From NCBI GenBank assembly GCA_030522415.1, contig CM060112.1:400001-464000 (forward strand): a stretch of DNA of 64,000 bases. Direction: 5' to 3'. This document shows positions 22,166 through 32,894 of this stretch, piece by piece. The notes beneath the pieces are model-generated. The model was not told the origin of the DNA, made no database searches, and was given only the letters and a program-made list of their open reading frames with translations. Made by a program: the position numbers and the translations under genes. This stretch comes from Channallabes apus. Its lineage: Eukaryota; Chordata; Actinopteri; Siluriformes; Clariidae. Positions within the stretch are counted from its first letter, which is position 1. The number at the start of each line of letters is the position of its first letter.

Positions 22166-24301
22166 AAGTTCAAGTTCAAAGGCTTTATTGTCATTTCAAC
22201 CATATACAGTTAGTACACAGTGAAACGAAACAACGTTCCTCCAGGACCAAGGTGCTACATGCAACATAACTTTACAACATAAATTAACAGAAACACTAAA
22301 CTAGCTAACTAAGAGGCCAAGTTAGCTGGCTAGCGGAGACAAGACAAGACAGATAGACTAACATAAATTACAACATAAATTTACAAAAACAACTAGCTAA
22401 GTAAGACTACAGGTTTTACAGACAACATAAAGTGCATGTGCAAATGTGCAAACAAGAGCAACAACAAAGTGACAGTGCAACGAACACGACATAACATAAC
22501 AGAATAATATGGTGTTGAGGTCGTGAGAACCTGTAAACATTACTTAAACATTCTTTGAGGTATTAGTGCAAAAAGTAGTCCAGTAATGATTATTGTGCAA
22601 AAGAGATAAACAGTGAAGCATTTACAGGTTGGTGTGTACGATAGTTTGGTGGTGTAGGTCAGTGTGTCTGCGCTTGTGTTGATGTGTCAGTCCAGTCCCA
22701 ATATTTTGAGGTAGTAGAGTTAAGCTGAGTGATAATGTGTGTGTGTGTGTGTGTGTGTGCGTGTGTGTATCAGTCCAGTCCCTTTTTGTTGAGGAGACGG
22801 ATGGCTTGTGGAAAAAAACTGTTGCACAGTCTTGATGTGAGGCCCGAATGCTTCGGTACCTTTTTCCAGATGGCAGGAGTGTGAAGAGTGTGTGAGAGGG
22901 GTGTGTCTGATCAGCCACAATGCTTGTGGCTTTACGGATGCAGTGTGTGGTGTAGATGTCCTCAATAGAGGGGAGAGAGACCCCGATGATCTTCTCCGCT
23001 GTCCTCACTATCCGCTGTAGGGTCTTGCGGTCCGATATGGCACAATTCCCGAACCAGGCAGTGATGCAGCCGCTCAGGATGCTCTCAATAGTTCCTCTAT
23101 AGAAGGTGGTCGGGATCGGTGGTGGAAGCTGGGCCGTCCTCAGTCTTCTCAGAAAGATGAGACGCTGTTGGGCTTTCTTGTGTAGGGAGCTGGTGTTGAG
23201 GGACCAGCTGAGGTCCTTCTCTAGGTGGACACCCAGGAATTTGGTGCTTTCAACGATCTCCACAGAGGAGCCGTCGATGCTCAGCGGAGAATGGTCGCCT
23301 CGTGTCCTCCTAAAGTCAACAACCATCTCCTTTGTCTTGTCAACATTCAGAGACAGGTTGTTGCCTTTACACCAGACCGTTAGCATCTGCACTTCCTCTC
23401 TGACTCGTCGTTCTTGCTAATGAGACCCACCACGGTCGTGTCATCAGCGAACTTAATGATGTGATTCAAACTGTGTGTGGCTACACAGTTGTGAGTCAGC
23501 AGTGTGAACAGCAGGGGACTGAGCACACAGCCTTGTGGGGCCCCAGTGCTCAGTGTGGTGGTGGTTCCCAATCCGTACTGACTGAGGCCTTCCGGTCAGA
23601 AAGTCCAGGATCCAGTTACAGAGGGAGGTGTTCAGGCCCAACAGGCTCAGCTTCCCGATCAGTTGTTGGGGGATGATAGTGTTGAATGCTGAGCTGAAAT
23701 CTATGTACAGCATTCGAACGTATGTGTCCTTCTTGTCCAAGTGTGTGAGGGCAAGATGGAGTGTAGTGGAGATGGCGTCGTCCGTTGAGCGGTTAGGACG
23801 GTACGCAAATTGCAGTGGGTCCAGTGAGGGGGGCAGCAGGGTCTTGATGTGTCTCATGACAAGCCGCTCGAAGCACTTCATGATGGTGGGTGTAAGTGCA
23901 ACGGGACGGTAGTCATTGAGACAGGACACAGTAGACTTCTTGGGCACAGGGACGATAGTGGTGGCCTTGAAGCACGTGGGAACGACGGCGCTGCTCAGAG
24001 AGATGTTGAAGATGTCGGTGAGAACATCTGCCAGCTGTTCAGCACATTCTCTGAGCACTCTGCCTGGGATGTTGTCTGGTCCAGCAGCTTTACGTGGGTT
24101 GTCTCTGTGTAGAGTTTTCCTCACATCAGCTGTAGTGAGACACAGCACCTGGTCGTTCGGAGGAGGGGTGGTCTTCCTCGCCGCCACATCATTCTGCCTG
24201 TCGAACCGAGTGTAGAAGTTGTTCAGCGCATCTGGGAGGGAGCCGTCACCGTCACAGGCAGGTGATGTCGTCCTGTAGCGAGTGATGGCTTGTACGCCCA
24301 T
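22166..24301 (-). mobile_element. Rex1-clade LINE, 5'-truncated
   Basis: Minus-strand element whose 3' end, TTTATTGTCATTTCAACC in plus orientation, lies at about 22185. The 5' side stops abruptly at about 24301, inside the region between endonuclease and reverse transcriptase. A (GT)n array sits in its 3' part at 22736-22760. Confidence 0.85.
22622..24301 (-). pseudogene. Rex1 reverse transcriptase with two compensating frameshifts
   Basis: Reading down from 24301, the protein has [48 protein letters not shown] and [15 protein letters not shown], the last being a hallmark block of Rex1. At about 23566 the frame slips; the second frame holds [15 protein letters not shown] and [13 protein letters not shown] with the catalytic FADD. 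At about 23395 it returns to the first frame (NLSLNVDKTKEMVVDF to the C-terminal end). The endonuclease is missing. The two shifts cancel, but the copy is not functional. It is a different subfamily from the Rex1 at 53106. Confidence 0.88.
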
Positions 24302-25352
24302 TTACTAACAGAGGATTATCTTGGTAGTTGTTACGACCTGCGAATATATTCCCCCGTAGGATCATCTTGTTTGGATTATACCCGACAGACTCCTTCACAG
24401 GGCAGCAACTTTGTTGTTTACAAACCGGTGAGGCCGAGCACACCCACGCTCACACACTCGCAATAAACTGGACTTTGGACTTACGAGATAAGTACTTTAG
24501 TAGTTATTGTCTTGTCAGAAGATAATAAGAAGATAAAGATCTCTCGTTGTGTAAACTCAGTTAATAGTTTTGTTAATCAGAGCGTTACGAGGTCTCCACA
24601 GTGTGTTAATGATCCAGCTGAAACATGTGAGACGTGAGTGTCTTTCTGTTTCACTGCTATCTAAAGCTCACCATTTCAATGGGTTTAGTTTTCCACGCTG
24701 GAACACCCCTATGGTGATTTGCATTTTTCTGGCCAATTCTCCTGGAAAAATAACCCTTTTAACCCACTCATGTTCAGGACATGGCTAGGCTAAGAGCAAT
24801 GGATGTGGGTTCAAACTGTTTTACAATGGTGTAGCTCATAAAATAAATGATGTAGGTCTAATACTAAGGGAGGATTATGAGTGTGGTGGAAGTGTGGAGA
24901 GTGTCTGATAGATTGATGAGTGTAAAACTGGAAGTGGAAGGGGTAATGATAAATTTGCTCCAATGCATACTGTCCACAGGTAGGATGTAATGTGGGAAAA
25001 AGAGGATTTCAGGAGTTAGCTAGCCAAAGTGGTAGTGAGTGTCCCAAAAGAAGAGTCCCAGTAAGCTGCTAACCTACAGTATCTTTAGCTCTTAAGAAAC
25101 AGAAGAACTGGAGATAGTAGCTCCTGTTTTAAATGTTATATCACTAAACAGGTGGGATTGATGATTTCCTGGTGAAATAACACTCTTATATTCACATACA
25201 CTGGATCGGTTGCTACCGAAAGCCAGTACAAGCTGCAATTAGCAACATTAGCCTCAACGTGTGCCTCACTTCCCGAAAACAAGCTTAAAACTTTAAAATA
25301 CTAATAGTTACTGCTTCAGCATTCACACCTAAGGTTAATTTTTTTCTCGCAG

Positions 25353-25404
<52 letters not shown>

Positions 25405-27197
25405 GATGAGATGTAAATAAACTTTAAAATAGACGAAGCTGGACCCGAGCCAAATTAGATTTTTTTAAATGACAAAAGCACGAAAAAGTGAATTTAAAGG
25501 AGAAAAATTAAGCAAAAGGTTTTTTGGGTGCATGAACACTCAAGACCCATTTAACGGTATAAAATGAACAAAAAGTGAACTTACACTCATCCCCTTTAAT
25601 TGTTTTGGTCAAAGCTTCTGGAAATCGATTCTGTTTCTGCCTCAAAAGTGGCGTAGGCACTTTTCAGATCAGTTTGCGTGCATCTGCATTAATAAATGAG
25701 GCCTCAGGTGGTTCTGTGTGATCGCTGTCCCACTGATGAATAGACGACATGAAATGACAGCAATTTGGTGTTTTGTGATTAATGATCAAAGAAAACCAGA
25801 CTGAGGAGAAACGACTGCATCTTCCTACAATAGAGGTCATAAAAATTCTTCAATATAAAACTCGGCACAGGGAGTTTATCAAGCGCGGCACTCACCCTGA
25901 GACGGGGAGTCACGTCTACAGATGACGTCAGTGCTATTGTAGTGAAAATAATGGCTCTTACAGTCTTTTTAAAAGTGTTTGATGATCAGTCACTGACAAC
26001 CAGGACGTGAAAACATACGAAACAAAATCCACACTTCTCTCAATCCAGGCTAATGAATACTGCTAGCTAATGCACTTCATTTAAAGTCTAACCTGGCTAT
26101 TCCTGATGCTCTCGGCTGTTTATCCGTGTGAGTTTCAGGTAAATCGAGAATAAATGCTGTTTAAAATTCAGTTCTTGGTCTGATTTCATATTTCGAAACA
26201 GTGCTGTGGAGTCTGGCGGACCGAGGCTGAGGTGGAGAGAGGGATGATCGAGAGATGAGCAGTGGAGAGGAAGATGAATGGCTAATCAGAGGAAAGCAGA
26301 CACAGAGGTCGAGTGAGAGAGTTACAGCGAGGCCACGAGCGCAGTCTCCATCAGATCGCCGTAAGTGAGACCGATGAGCAGGAAAGGGACAAGGACAAAG
26401 TGGACGAGACTCAAAGTCTGTATCAGACCGTGGAGAGCGCTCAAGCAGAATGACACACAGTGCGGTGCGAGGGGTGAAGTCAGACTCGTTAATATCATTA
26501 ATACAGTTTACACTGTCACTCTTGGTGATGGATCAGTAATACAGATAACCAGAATATCAGACTTTACAGATCAATCAGTTTAAAGTTAATAAACGTTTTT
26601 AGGTATTAAACATTAACACAAGCCGAGCATGGCTTCTTCTTCTTCATGGCAAGATTCTTTCCCAGTCTCCTGCAGAAACATGTTGGGTTCTTCGTGTTCT
26701 ACTGCTCCCATGTCTCAGTGATTCTCTAACATACAAATGAGTTTCAGACTGTGTGTGTGTGTTTCTCATCTCAACAACATAAATAATTGAGCAGAAATAG
26801 AAAGTAGCAGCAGTGAGACAGTCAGTTAAAGCGTCTCTCCGCGCGCCCCTCTCCGTCCTCACGCTCTTTCATAGAGCTGCTGTTAAATCGATAAACTGCG
26901 GAGCTACACGAGGAGAAACGCCACAGAGATTCTGCAGTAAAACACTGCGCGCGGTACGAGTGTCGGGATAGCGGGATGCCTCCTGCGGGACTGTGAGACG
27001 TTCATGAAAGCTGAAATGATCTGAGGCGGTTTTATCGGCCAATTAAAAGACATTCTCTGTACAGTCAACAGAAATACACGCTTGAATTTATTCACTTCAC
27101 ATTTAAGCACGTAACTGATCTGGAATAAACGTATTTGAACACTAAATAGAAGAAGGAGGTTTATTTGTCATATTGTCACAGTGTGTGTGTGTATATA
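24302..27197. other. 2.9 kb unassigned; (CA)n array and CpG-rich part
   Basis: A (CA)n array lies at 25352-25400. The part from about 26820 to 27010 is richer in CpG than its surroundings. One exon-like stretch (26255-26360) is listed separately. This is the longest block in the window not explained by a transposon, so it is the likeliest place for unique host sequence. Confidence 0.5.
26255..26360 (+). CDS. Candidate first coding exon
   Basis: ATG at 26255 opens 35 codons (MSSGEEDEW at the start, RAQSPSDR at the end) and runs to a strong splice donor GCC|GTAAGTGAG at 26361. Without splicing the frame stops two codons later. The peptide is acidic, then basic and Ser-rich; I recognise no domain. 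The purine-rich surrounding sequence may produce open frames by composition alone. Confidence 0.18.
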
Positions 27198-27541
27198 CAG
27201 TGGTGTGAAAAACTATTTGCCCCCTCCTGATTTCTTATTCTTTTGCATGTTTGTCACACAAAATGTTTCTGATCATCAAACACATTTAACTATTAGTCAA
27301 AGATAACACAAGTAAACACAAAATGCAGTTTTTAAATGAGGGGTTTTATTATTTAGGGAGAAAAAAAATCCAAACCTACATGGCCCTGTGTGAAAAAGTA
27401 ATTGCCCCCTGAACCTAATAACTGGTTGGGCCACCCTTAGCAGCAATAACTGCAATCAAGCGTTTGCGATAACTTGCAACAAGTCTTTTACAGCGCTCTG
27501 GAGGAATTTTGGCCCACTCATCTTTGCAGAATTGTTGTAAT

Positions 27542-27654
27542 TAGAGATGTTCCGTTACCATTTTTTCCCTCCCGATACTGATTCCGATACTTGGGCTCAG
27601 GGTATCGGCCGATACCGAGTACCGATCCGATACCTGGGTGTGTATCTGTACTGC

Positions 27655-27713
<59 letters not shown>

Positions 27714-27722
27714 AACATCAGC

Positions 27723-27790
<68 letters not shown>

Positions 27791-28525
27791 TACATACATA
27801 ATAAATATATAATTTCTTTTTTAAGTAAAATACTACTAGCCCTGTGTAACGGGTTCGACCCTAAGTGCACGGGCGACACCATGAAACACGAACACGAGGC
27901 AAGGTCTTACAGGAAAAAGGGTCATTTATTTAGAAAAATGGGTAAGGAAAGGGTTAAAGGCTCTTTGCGGTCTTTTCTCCTTCGGTGGCAGGGATGCGAA
28001 GGCGGGCTCTACGCGGAAGTGAAGGTGCCGCGGGAGCTCGCGCAGCTCGTTCACGCGCTCCTCTCGCGGAGATCAAAGGCGCCCCCCCTTTTTAAAGTCT
28101 CTGGGGCGCATCACATCGGCCCGCTCTTGTGGCACTGTCTCTCATAAAATCCACCGCGGCGCAAAGTCCAGCTTCCCAACAGTCAGACCCCGAGCTACAC
28201 TCCCCGCTGTGTTTTATAACGCCGATAGCTCATGGGCCGTTGCCTGATTCTGCGGCCCTGCTACTTCACATACCTAAAGGGGGGGAGGCCGCCTAACTAG
28301 TGAGCGAGGAGCGATATCAATTTGGGCACACACCCATCACAGGCGCACACCGTGACACTCTGTAAGTAAGCTAAGCTAGCAAAGCTAGCGGGCATAAATA
28401 GGTTATGTTTAGGAAAATGGTATCGGATCGGTACGTGGACTCAAATACTCGCCGATTCTGATGCCAGCTTTTTTTGTGGTATCGGCAGCATTTCCGATAC
28501 CAGTATCGGAATCGGAACAACCCTA
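27542..28525. mobile_element. Non-autonomous hAT element (TAGRGWTGTTCCG ends)
   Basis: Exact 8-base target duplication GTTGTAAT at 27534-27541 and 28526-28533 inside the Tc1 transposase. Ends are TAGAGATGTTCCG and the complement TAGGGTTGTTCCG. Inside are GTATCGG/CCGATAC repeats, two long (TA)n arrays (27663-27711 and 27727-27778) and an LTR-like insert (27847-28356). No transposase. A second copy is at 58377-59086. Confidence 0.88.
27847..28356 (+). repeat. LTR-like repeat inside the hAT element
   Basis: Begins TGTAACGGGTTCGACC and ends CACACCGTGACA, so it has TG...CA termini, flanked by CCCTG and CTCTG, a possible 5-base duplication with one mismatch. It is GC-rich in the middle. Related pieces occur at 51330-51425, 57735-57850 (minus) and 58440-58775. 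A solo LTR is my best guess; no retroviral or gag-pol coding sequence was seen. Confidence 0.45.
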
Positions 28526-29810
28526 GTTGTAATTCAGCTTTATTTGAGGGTTTTCTAGCATGAACCGCCTTTTTAAGGTCATGCCACAACATCTCAATAG
28601 GATTCAGGTCAGGACTTTGACTAGGCCACTCCAAAGTCTTCATTTTGTTTTTCTTCAGCCATTCAGAGGTGGATTTGCTGGTGTGTTTTGGGTCATTGTC
28701 CTGCTGCAGCACCCAAGATCGCTTCAGCTTGAGTTGAAGAACAGATGGCCGGACATTCTCCTTAGGATTTTTTGGTAGACAGTAGAATTCATGGTTCCAT
28801 CTATCACAGCAAGCCTTCCAGGTCCTGAAGCAGCAAAACAACCCCAGACCATCACACTACCACCACCATATTTTACTGTTGGTATGATGTTCTTTTTCTG
28901 AAATGCTGTGTTACTTTTACGCCAGATGTAACGGGACACGCACATTCCAAAAAGTCCAACTTTTGTCTCGTCGGTCCACAAGGTATTTTCCCAAAAGTCT
29001 TGGCAATCATTGAGATGTTTTTTTAGCAAAATTGAGATGAGTCTTAATGTTCTTTTTGCTTAAAAGTGGTTTGCGCCTTGGAAATCTGCCACGCAGGCCG
29101 TTTTTGCCCAGTCTCTTTGTTATGGTGGAGTCGTGAACACTGACCTTAACTGAGGCAAGTGAGGCCTGCAGTTCTTTAGATGTTGTCCTGGGGTCTTTTG
29201 TGGCCTCTCGGATGAGTCGTCTCTGCGCTCTTGGGGTAATTTTGGTCGGCCGGCCACTCCTGGGAAGGTTCACCACTGTTCCATGTTTTTGCCATTTGTG
29301 GATAATGGCTCTCACTGTGGTTCGCTGGAGTCCCAAAGCTTTAGAAAAGGCTTTATAACCTTTACCAGACTGATAGATCTCAATTACTTTTGTTCTCATT
29401 TGTTCCTGAATTTCTTTGGATCTTGGCATGATGTCTAGCTTTTGAGGTGCTTTTGGTCTACTTCTCTGTGTCAGGTAGCTCCTATTGAAGTGATTTCTTG
29501 ATTGAGACAGGTGTGGCAGTAATCAGGCCTGGGGGTGACTACAGAAATTGAACTCAGGTGTGATAAACCACATTTAAGTTATTTTTTAACAAGGGGGGCA
29601 ATCACTTTTTCACACAGGGCCATGTAGATTTGGAGTTTTTTTTCTCCCTTAATAACGTAAACCTTCATTTAAAAACTGAATTTTGTGTTCAATTATGTTA
29701 TCTTTGACTAATAGTTAACGGTTTTTGATGAGCAGAAACATTTAAGTGTGACAAACATGCAAAAGAATAAGAAATCAGGAAGGGGGCAAATAGTTTTTCA
29801 CACCACTGTA

Positions 29811-30370
29811 TACTGTATATAAATAATGTTTCTAAGCAGAACCTGGTGTGAATATAAAAGATGCTGTGAGGACATCATGTGAGGTTGAGCACAGGCCAAG
29901 TTTGATAACTACGCTGACAAAAACAGTCCAGCTACTGCATGCTGTGTTACTCACATGCACAGTTTAGTGAGATTGATTACAGAATAATTAGAGAATGATA
30001 AGTAGAGCATGAGTGGAGGCACAAAGTCACATGAACTCCGATCTACTGTACCTGTTCTCATTCAAGTCACATGACCCCATATCGGATACGTAACTGAATA
30101 TGTAGTAACATCAGATTTGTGCATAGAGGCCCTTAAAAAATCTGATCTGTCACATTAGTCTGGTGATGTGAATGTAGCCTTTTTATCCAGGTTAAAATAT
30201 TAGAATGCCTTTAATACCTTTAATGCAAAATTGCTTGGCATCTGAATGTGAAGTATCAGCTTTAGTCTAAAGCAAACTTCTGCATTATAAGTTATTTTGT
30301 AATACATTTCTTGTAAATAATGAGGATTATTTTGCTATTTTAACCTCTGGCATAGTGGATAAGTAATGAC
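29811..30370. other. No gene recognised
   Basis: AT-rich, no supported signal. Confidence 0.5.
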
Positions 30371-30822
30371 ATTTAAAGGAGACATACAGTCTCAATTTTG
30401 CATAGGTTAATATGATTCTTTAGGGTCCTAATGAAAAGTTTGTAATATACTTTAATTAAAAATTTTCAATTGTTGTGTAAAAAAAACATTACTTTTACCT
30501 GGTAAAAAGTAGCTCTGTTCTCAGCAACCTGTTTCAGTACATGCTCCTTTAAATGTTAATGACCTCTACTGAACCCGCCCCCCAGTTCTGTGGGGCGTGT
30601 CTTCACAATACAAGTGGGGTATAGCTTTGACAACAGTTAAAAATATTTAAAAAACAGTTAAAAATAATTTTACATGATGTTAGAATTATTTTATATATAA
30701 AGGAGTTATTTCTACTCTCTTGCTCTCTTCCTCATAGATCTGATATTAACGTGTTAAATCTTCCCTGCTGCTTATCTTCCTGTCTCCTCTTGCATCTGTT
30801 CATTCATGCTCACCTTCCCATA

Positions 30823-30861
<39 letters not shown>

Positions 30862-30886
30862 CTTCCACCTATCTTCCTCTCCTTTG

Positions 30887-31103
30887 ATTCAAATTCAAAT
30901 TTTATTTGTCACATACACAGTCATACACAGTATGATATGCAGTGAAATGCTTATACGACAGCCAGTGACCTTAAAAAGAAAATAAAAGCTTATACGTAAG
31001 GAATAAATATCAATAAAAAGAAATAAATTTAACTAGTAAAATAGTTGTACAAATATACAATGTACAAATGAGGGCATAATAAAAATCTTACAAAATATAG
31101 GGG

Positions 31104-31116
<13 letters not shown>
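30887..31116 (-). mobile_element. Rex1 LINE 3' UTR fragment
   Basis: Closely matches 52447-52995 (the 3' UTR of the Rex1 at 53106) without that copy's SINE insert. Preceded by a (CT)n array at 30826-30858. Confidence 0.85.
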
Positions 31117-31164
<48 letters not shown>

Positions 31165-31170
31165 TATTAT

Positions 31171-31204
<34 letters not shown>

Positions 31205-31243
31205 CCCCTATATTTTGTAAGATTTTTATTACGCCCTCATATA
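31066..31243. repeat. Large AT-rich hairpin built on Rex1 3' UTR
   Basis: The block at about 31066-31112 (GAGGGCATAATAAAAATCTT start) recurs inverted at 31198-31241 with one or two changes, separated by (AT)n and poly-T. It would fold into a stem of about 44 pairs. Confidence 0.85.
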
Positions 31244-31316
31244 TATATATATATATATATAGTTATATATGTATATAAAATTTTACATGTGAATCTGGTT
31301 GTAAAACTTTTTTGAC

Positions 31317-31388
31317 TTCCCAGACCGGGAATCGAACTTGAGTTGCTGCGCTGAGAGCGCCGTATCCTAACCACTAGACCACGGAGGA
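31317..31388 (-). pseudogene. tRNA-Glu(CTC)-like pseudogene
   Basis: On the minus strand it reads TGGTCTAGTGGTTAGGAT, then CGGCGCTCTCAG (anticodon CTC in a Glu-type loop), then AGTTCGATTCCCGGT. The D arm and B box look like vertebrate tRNA-Glu. The acceptor arms do not pair and the T stem is broken, so it is not a working gene. Confidence 0.5.
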
Positions 31389-31803
31389 TTAATGGCTGCT
31401 GCTTGGAAATGCCGGCTATTCAACCCGCGACCTTATACACGCGAAGCATTGTTTTTTTCGGGATCTCACCAGGACATTTACAATGGTTCATTTGTAGTAA
31501 CATATGTCTATAGCACAGGCGTTTAGTCAAACATATTTATACCAATCTTTTGCTGTTAATAAACAGAGACCTTTCTGACAGACAACGTGTGTGTGTGTGT
31601 GTCTGTGTGTGAATGAGTCATATAGATGCGGGGAATAGGACATCATACACGCGAAGCATTGTGTGTGTGTGTGTGTGTGTGTGTGTTTGACTGAGTCTCT
31701 CCTGGTGTCAGAAAAGCTTATCGAAGCATAGCGCACTCGCCTCGTTACTAAACGAACTTTAGAAAAACTTTATAAATATGTAGTGCAAAAAAAAGCGTGT
31801 ACC

Positions 31804-31871
31804 TTAAGCAGGAATCGAACCCGGGTCTCCCACGTGAAAGCGCCAAATCCTAACCACTAGACCACCACAAT
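31804..31871 (-). pseudogene. tRNA-Glu(TTC)-like pseudogene
   Basis: Minus strand: TGGTCTAGTGGTTAGGATT, then GCGCTTTCACG with TTC in the anticodon place, then CCCGGGTTCGATTCCTG. The A and B boxes are good, but the anticodon and acceptor stems do not pair. It lies 480 bases from the CTC-type copy, and both stretches are linked by a repeated ACGCGAAGCATTGT (31439, 31650). Confidence 0.45.
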
Positions 31872-32894
31872 ACTGCAACACACTGCACACCACACTCATG
31901 TAGGCGCCATTTTGCTCCAGTGTAGAAAAACAATGGCCGACGGCTCTTTTTTCACTCGGGGCGGGTCTTTGCTAAAACACCGCGTTAAACCCTCCTTGTC
32001 AATCAACTATAGTAGGAGCGGCCTCTGTCGGTGTGACTTCACACCAACAGGCTTTTGAAAACGGGCTGATTTCAGAAGGGGCATCTTATATTATTAAATT
32101 AAAAGAAAATCGCTGGGCGGCTCTTTATCATTGTAGAGTGGTTGTGTACACACTCTCCTAACACACAATGCAGTCCAAACAGCGGTCCATGTAGCACCGT
32201 AGGTGCCCTTTAAATATACAAGTCTCTCAGAGTCACTTTGAGTGAGATCCTATGATTAAAAGAAAATAAGATTTATTTCTGTGTATTTGTTTCCCTGACA
32301 CTTCAGGGTTCTGTAGAACTCTCATTAGCACAGGCTTTACTGTATTTAGTGTATGCATTGTGTATAGGAGCAGTGATGCGCCTCATGGGAATATATATAT
32401 ATAAAATTAAAAAATTAAACACTAGATACACCACAACACTCAAGCAGCACGGTGGAATCTGTTGTGATCAGTGGCGGCTGCTCTAAGACTACAAGGGAAG
32501 CTCCGCCTCCTCTACTATGTCAGTAAATAAATGCTCACATATAAAAGTGCGCTAGAACGCGTTCAAGTTCATGACTAGCTCGTTCAGAATCAGGTATTTA
32601 TTGTAGATTGTTTGACGCGATTTTCTTGTCATACATTTCCGTGCAGCACAGCGCGTTAAACCCTCCTGAAGCCCAGCTTCACTGGAGCTCTATGCGCAGC
32701 ACAGAGGAGCTTTTTCACTGCAGAAAAGCTGGACGGTAATTGGATAAATGCACCACAATCGTCACTTCCAGGGAAGCTGAGCTTCTCTGTGAGTGAATGG
32801 AGCAGTGGGCGGGACAGGACTCTGGGATGCTGCATGATGATTGGAGGAGCTGTTTAAAGAGCGGAACCCCTTTTTTGATTGACAGCATGTCTTA

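Larger units (their letters stand above)
27415..29429 (-). pseudogene. Tc1 transposase, copy A, frameshifted and interrupted
   Basis: From 29429 the frame reads MPRSKEIQEQMRTKVIEIYQ with the two helix-turn-helix modules, up to a run of seven A (minus strand) near 29020 where the frame shifts; the 1349-bp copy B has six at this site. The next frame has NTLWTDETKVGLF (first Asp). A missing base near 28765 shifts it again. The third frame has [10 protein letters not shown] and [11 protein letters not shown] (second Asp and Glu, DD34E). The hAT element at 27542-28525 separates the last 38 codons, which end at 27415. The protein is dead three times over. Confidence 0.9.
27198..29808 (-). mobile_element. 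Tc1 transposon copy A (possibly Passport-like), split by a hAT element
   Basis: TA-flanked (27196-27197, 29809-29810) with ends CAGTGGTGTGAAAAACT on both sides and inverted repeats of about 215 bases. Without the 984-base hAT-type insertion and its duplication it would be about 1.6 kb, like copy C at 61421. The name Passport-like rests on my memory of the TIR and is not certain. Confidence 0.9.
30372..32213. mobile_element. Possible non-autonomous DNA transposon (TTTAAAGG ends)
   Basis: The left end TTTAAAGGAGACATACAGT and the complement of the right end, TTTAAAGGGCACCTACGGT, match at 14 of 19 positions. Similar TTTAAAGGG-ended repeats are common in fish. If real, it holds a Rex1 3' UTR, an AT palindrome and two tRNA-like sequences as later insertions or cargo. 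Superfamily unknown. Confidence 0.4.

Noticed and set aside
27518..28147. Frames with YIYIYIY runs
   Set aside because: Translation of (TA)n arrays in the hAT element.
31317..31871. Functional tRNA-Glu genes
   Set aside because: The A and B boxes are good, but acceptor and anticodon stems fail to pair, so pseudogenes are more likely.
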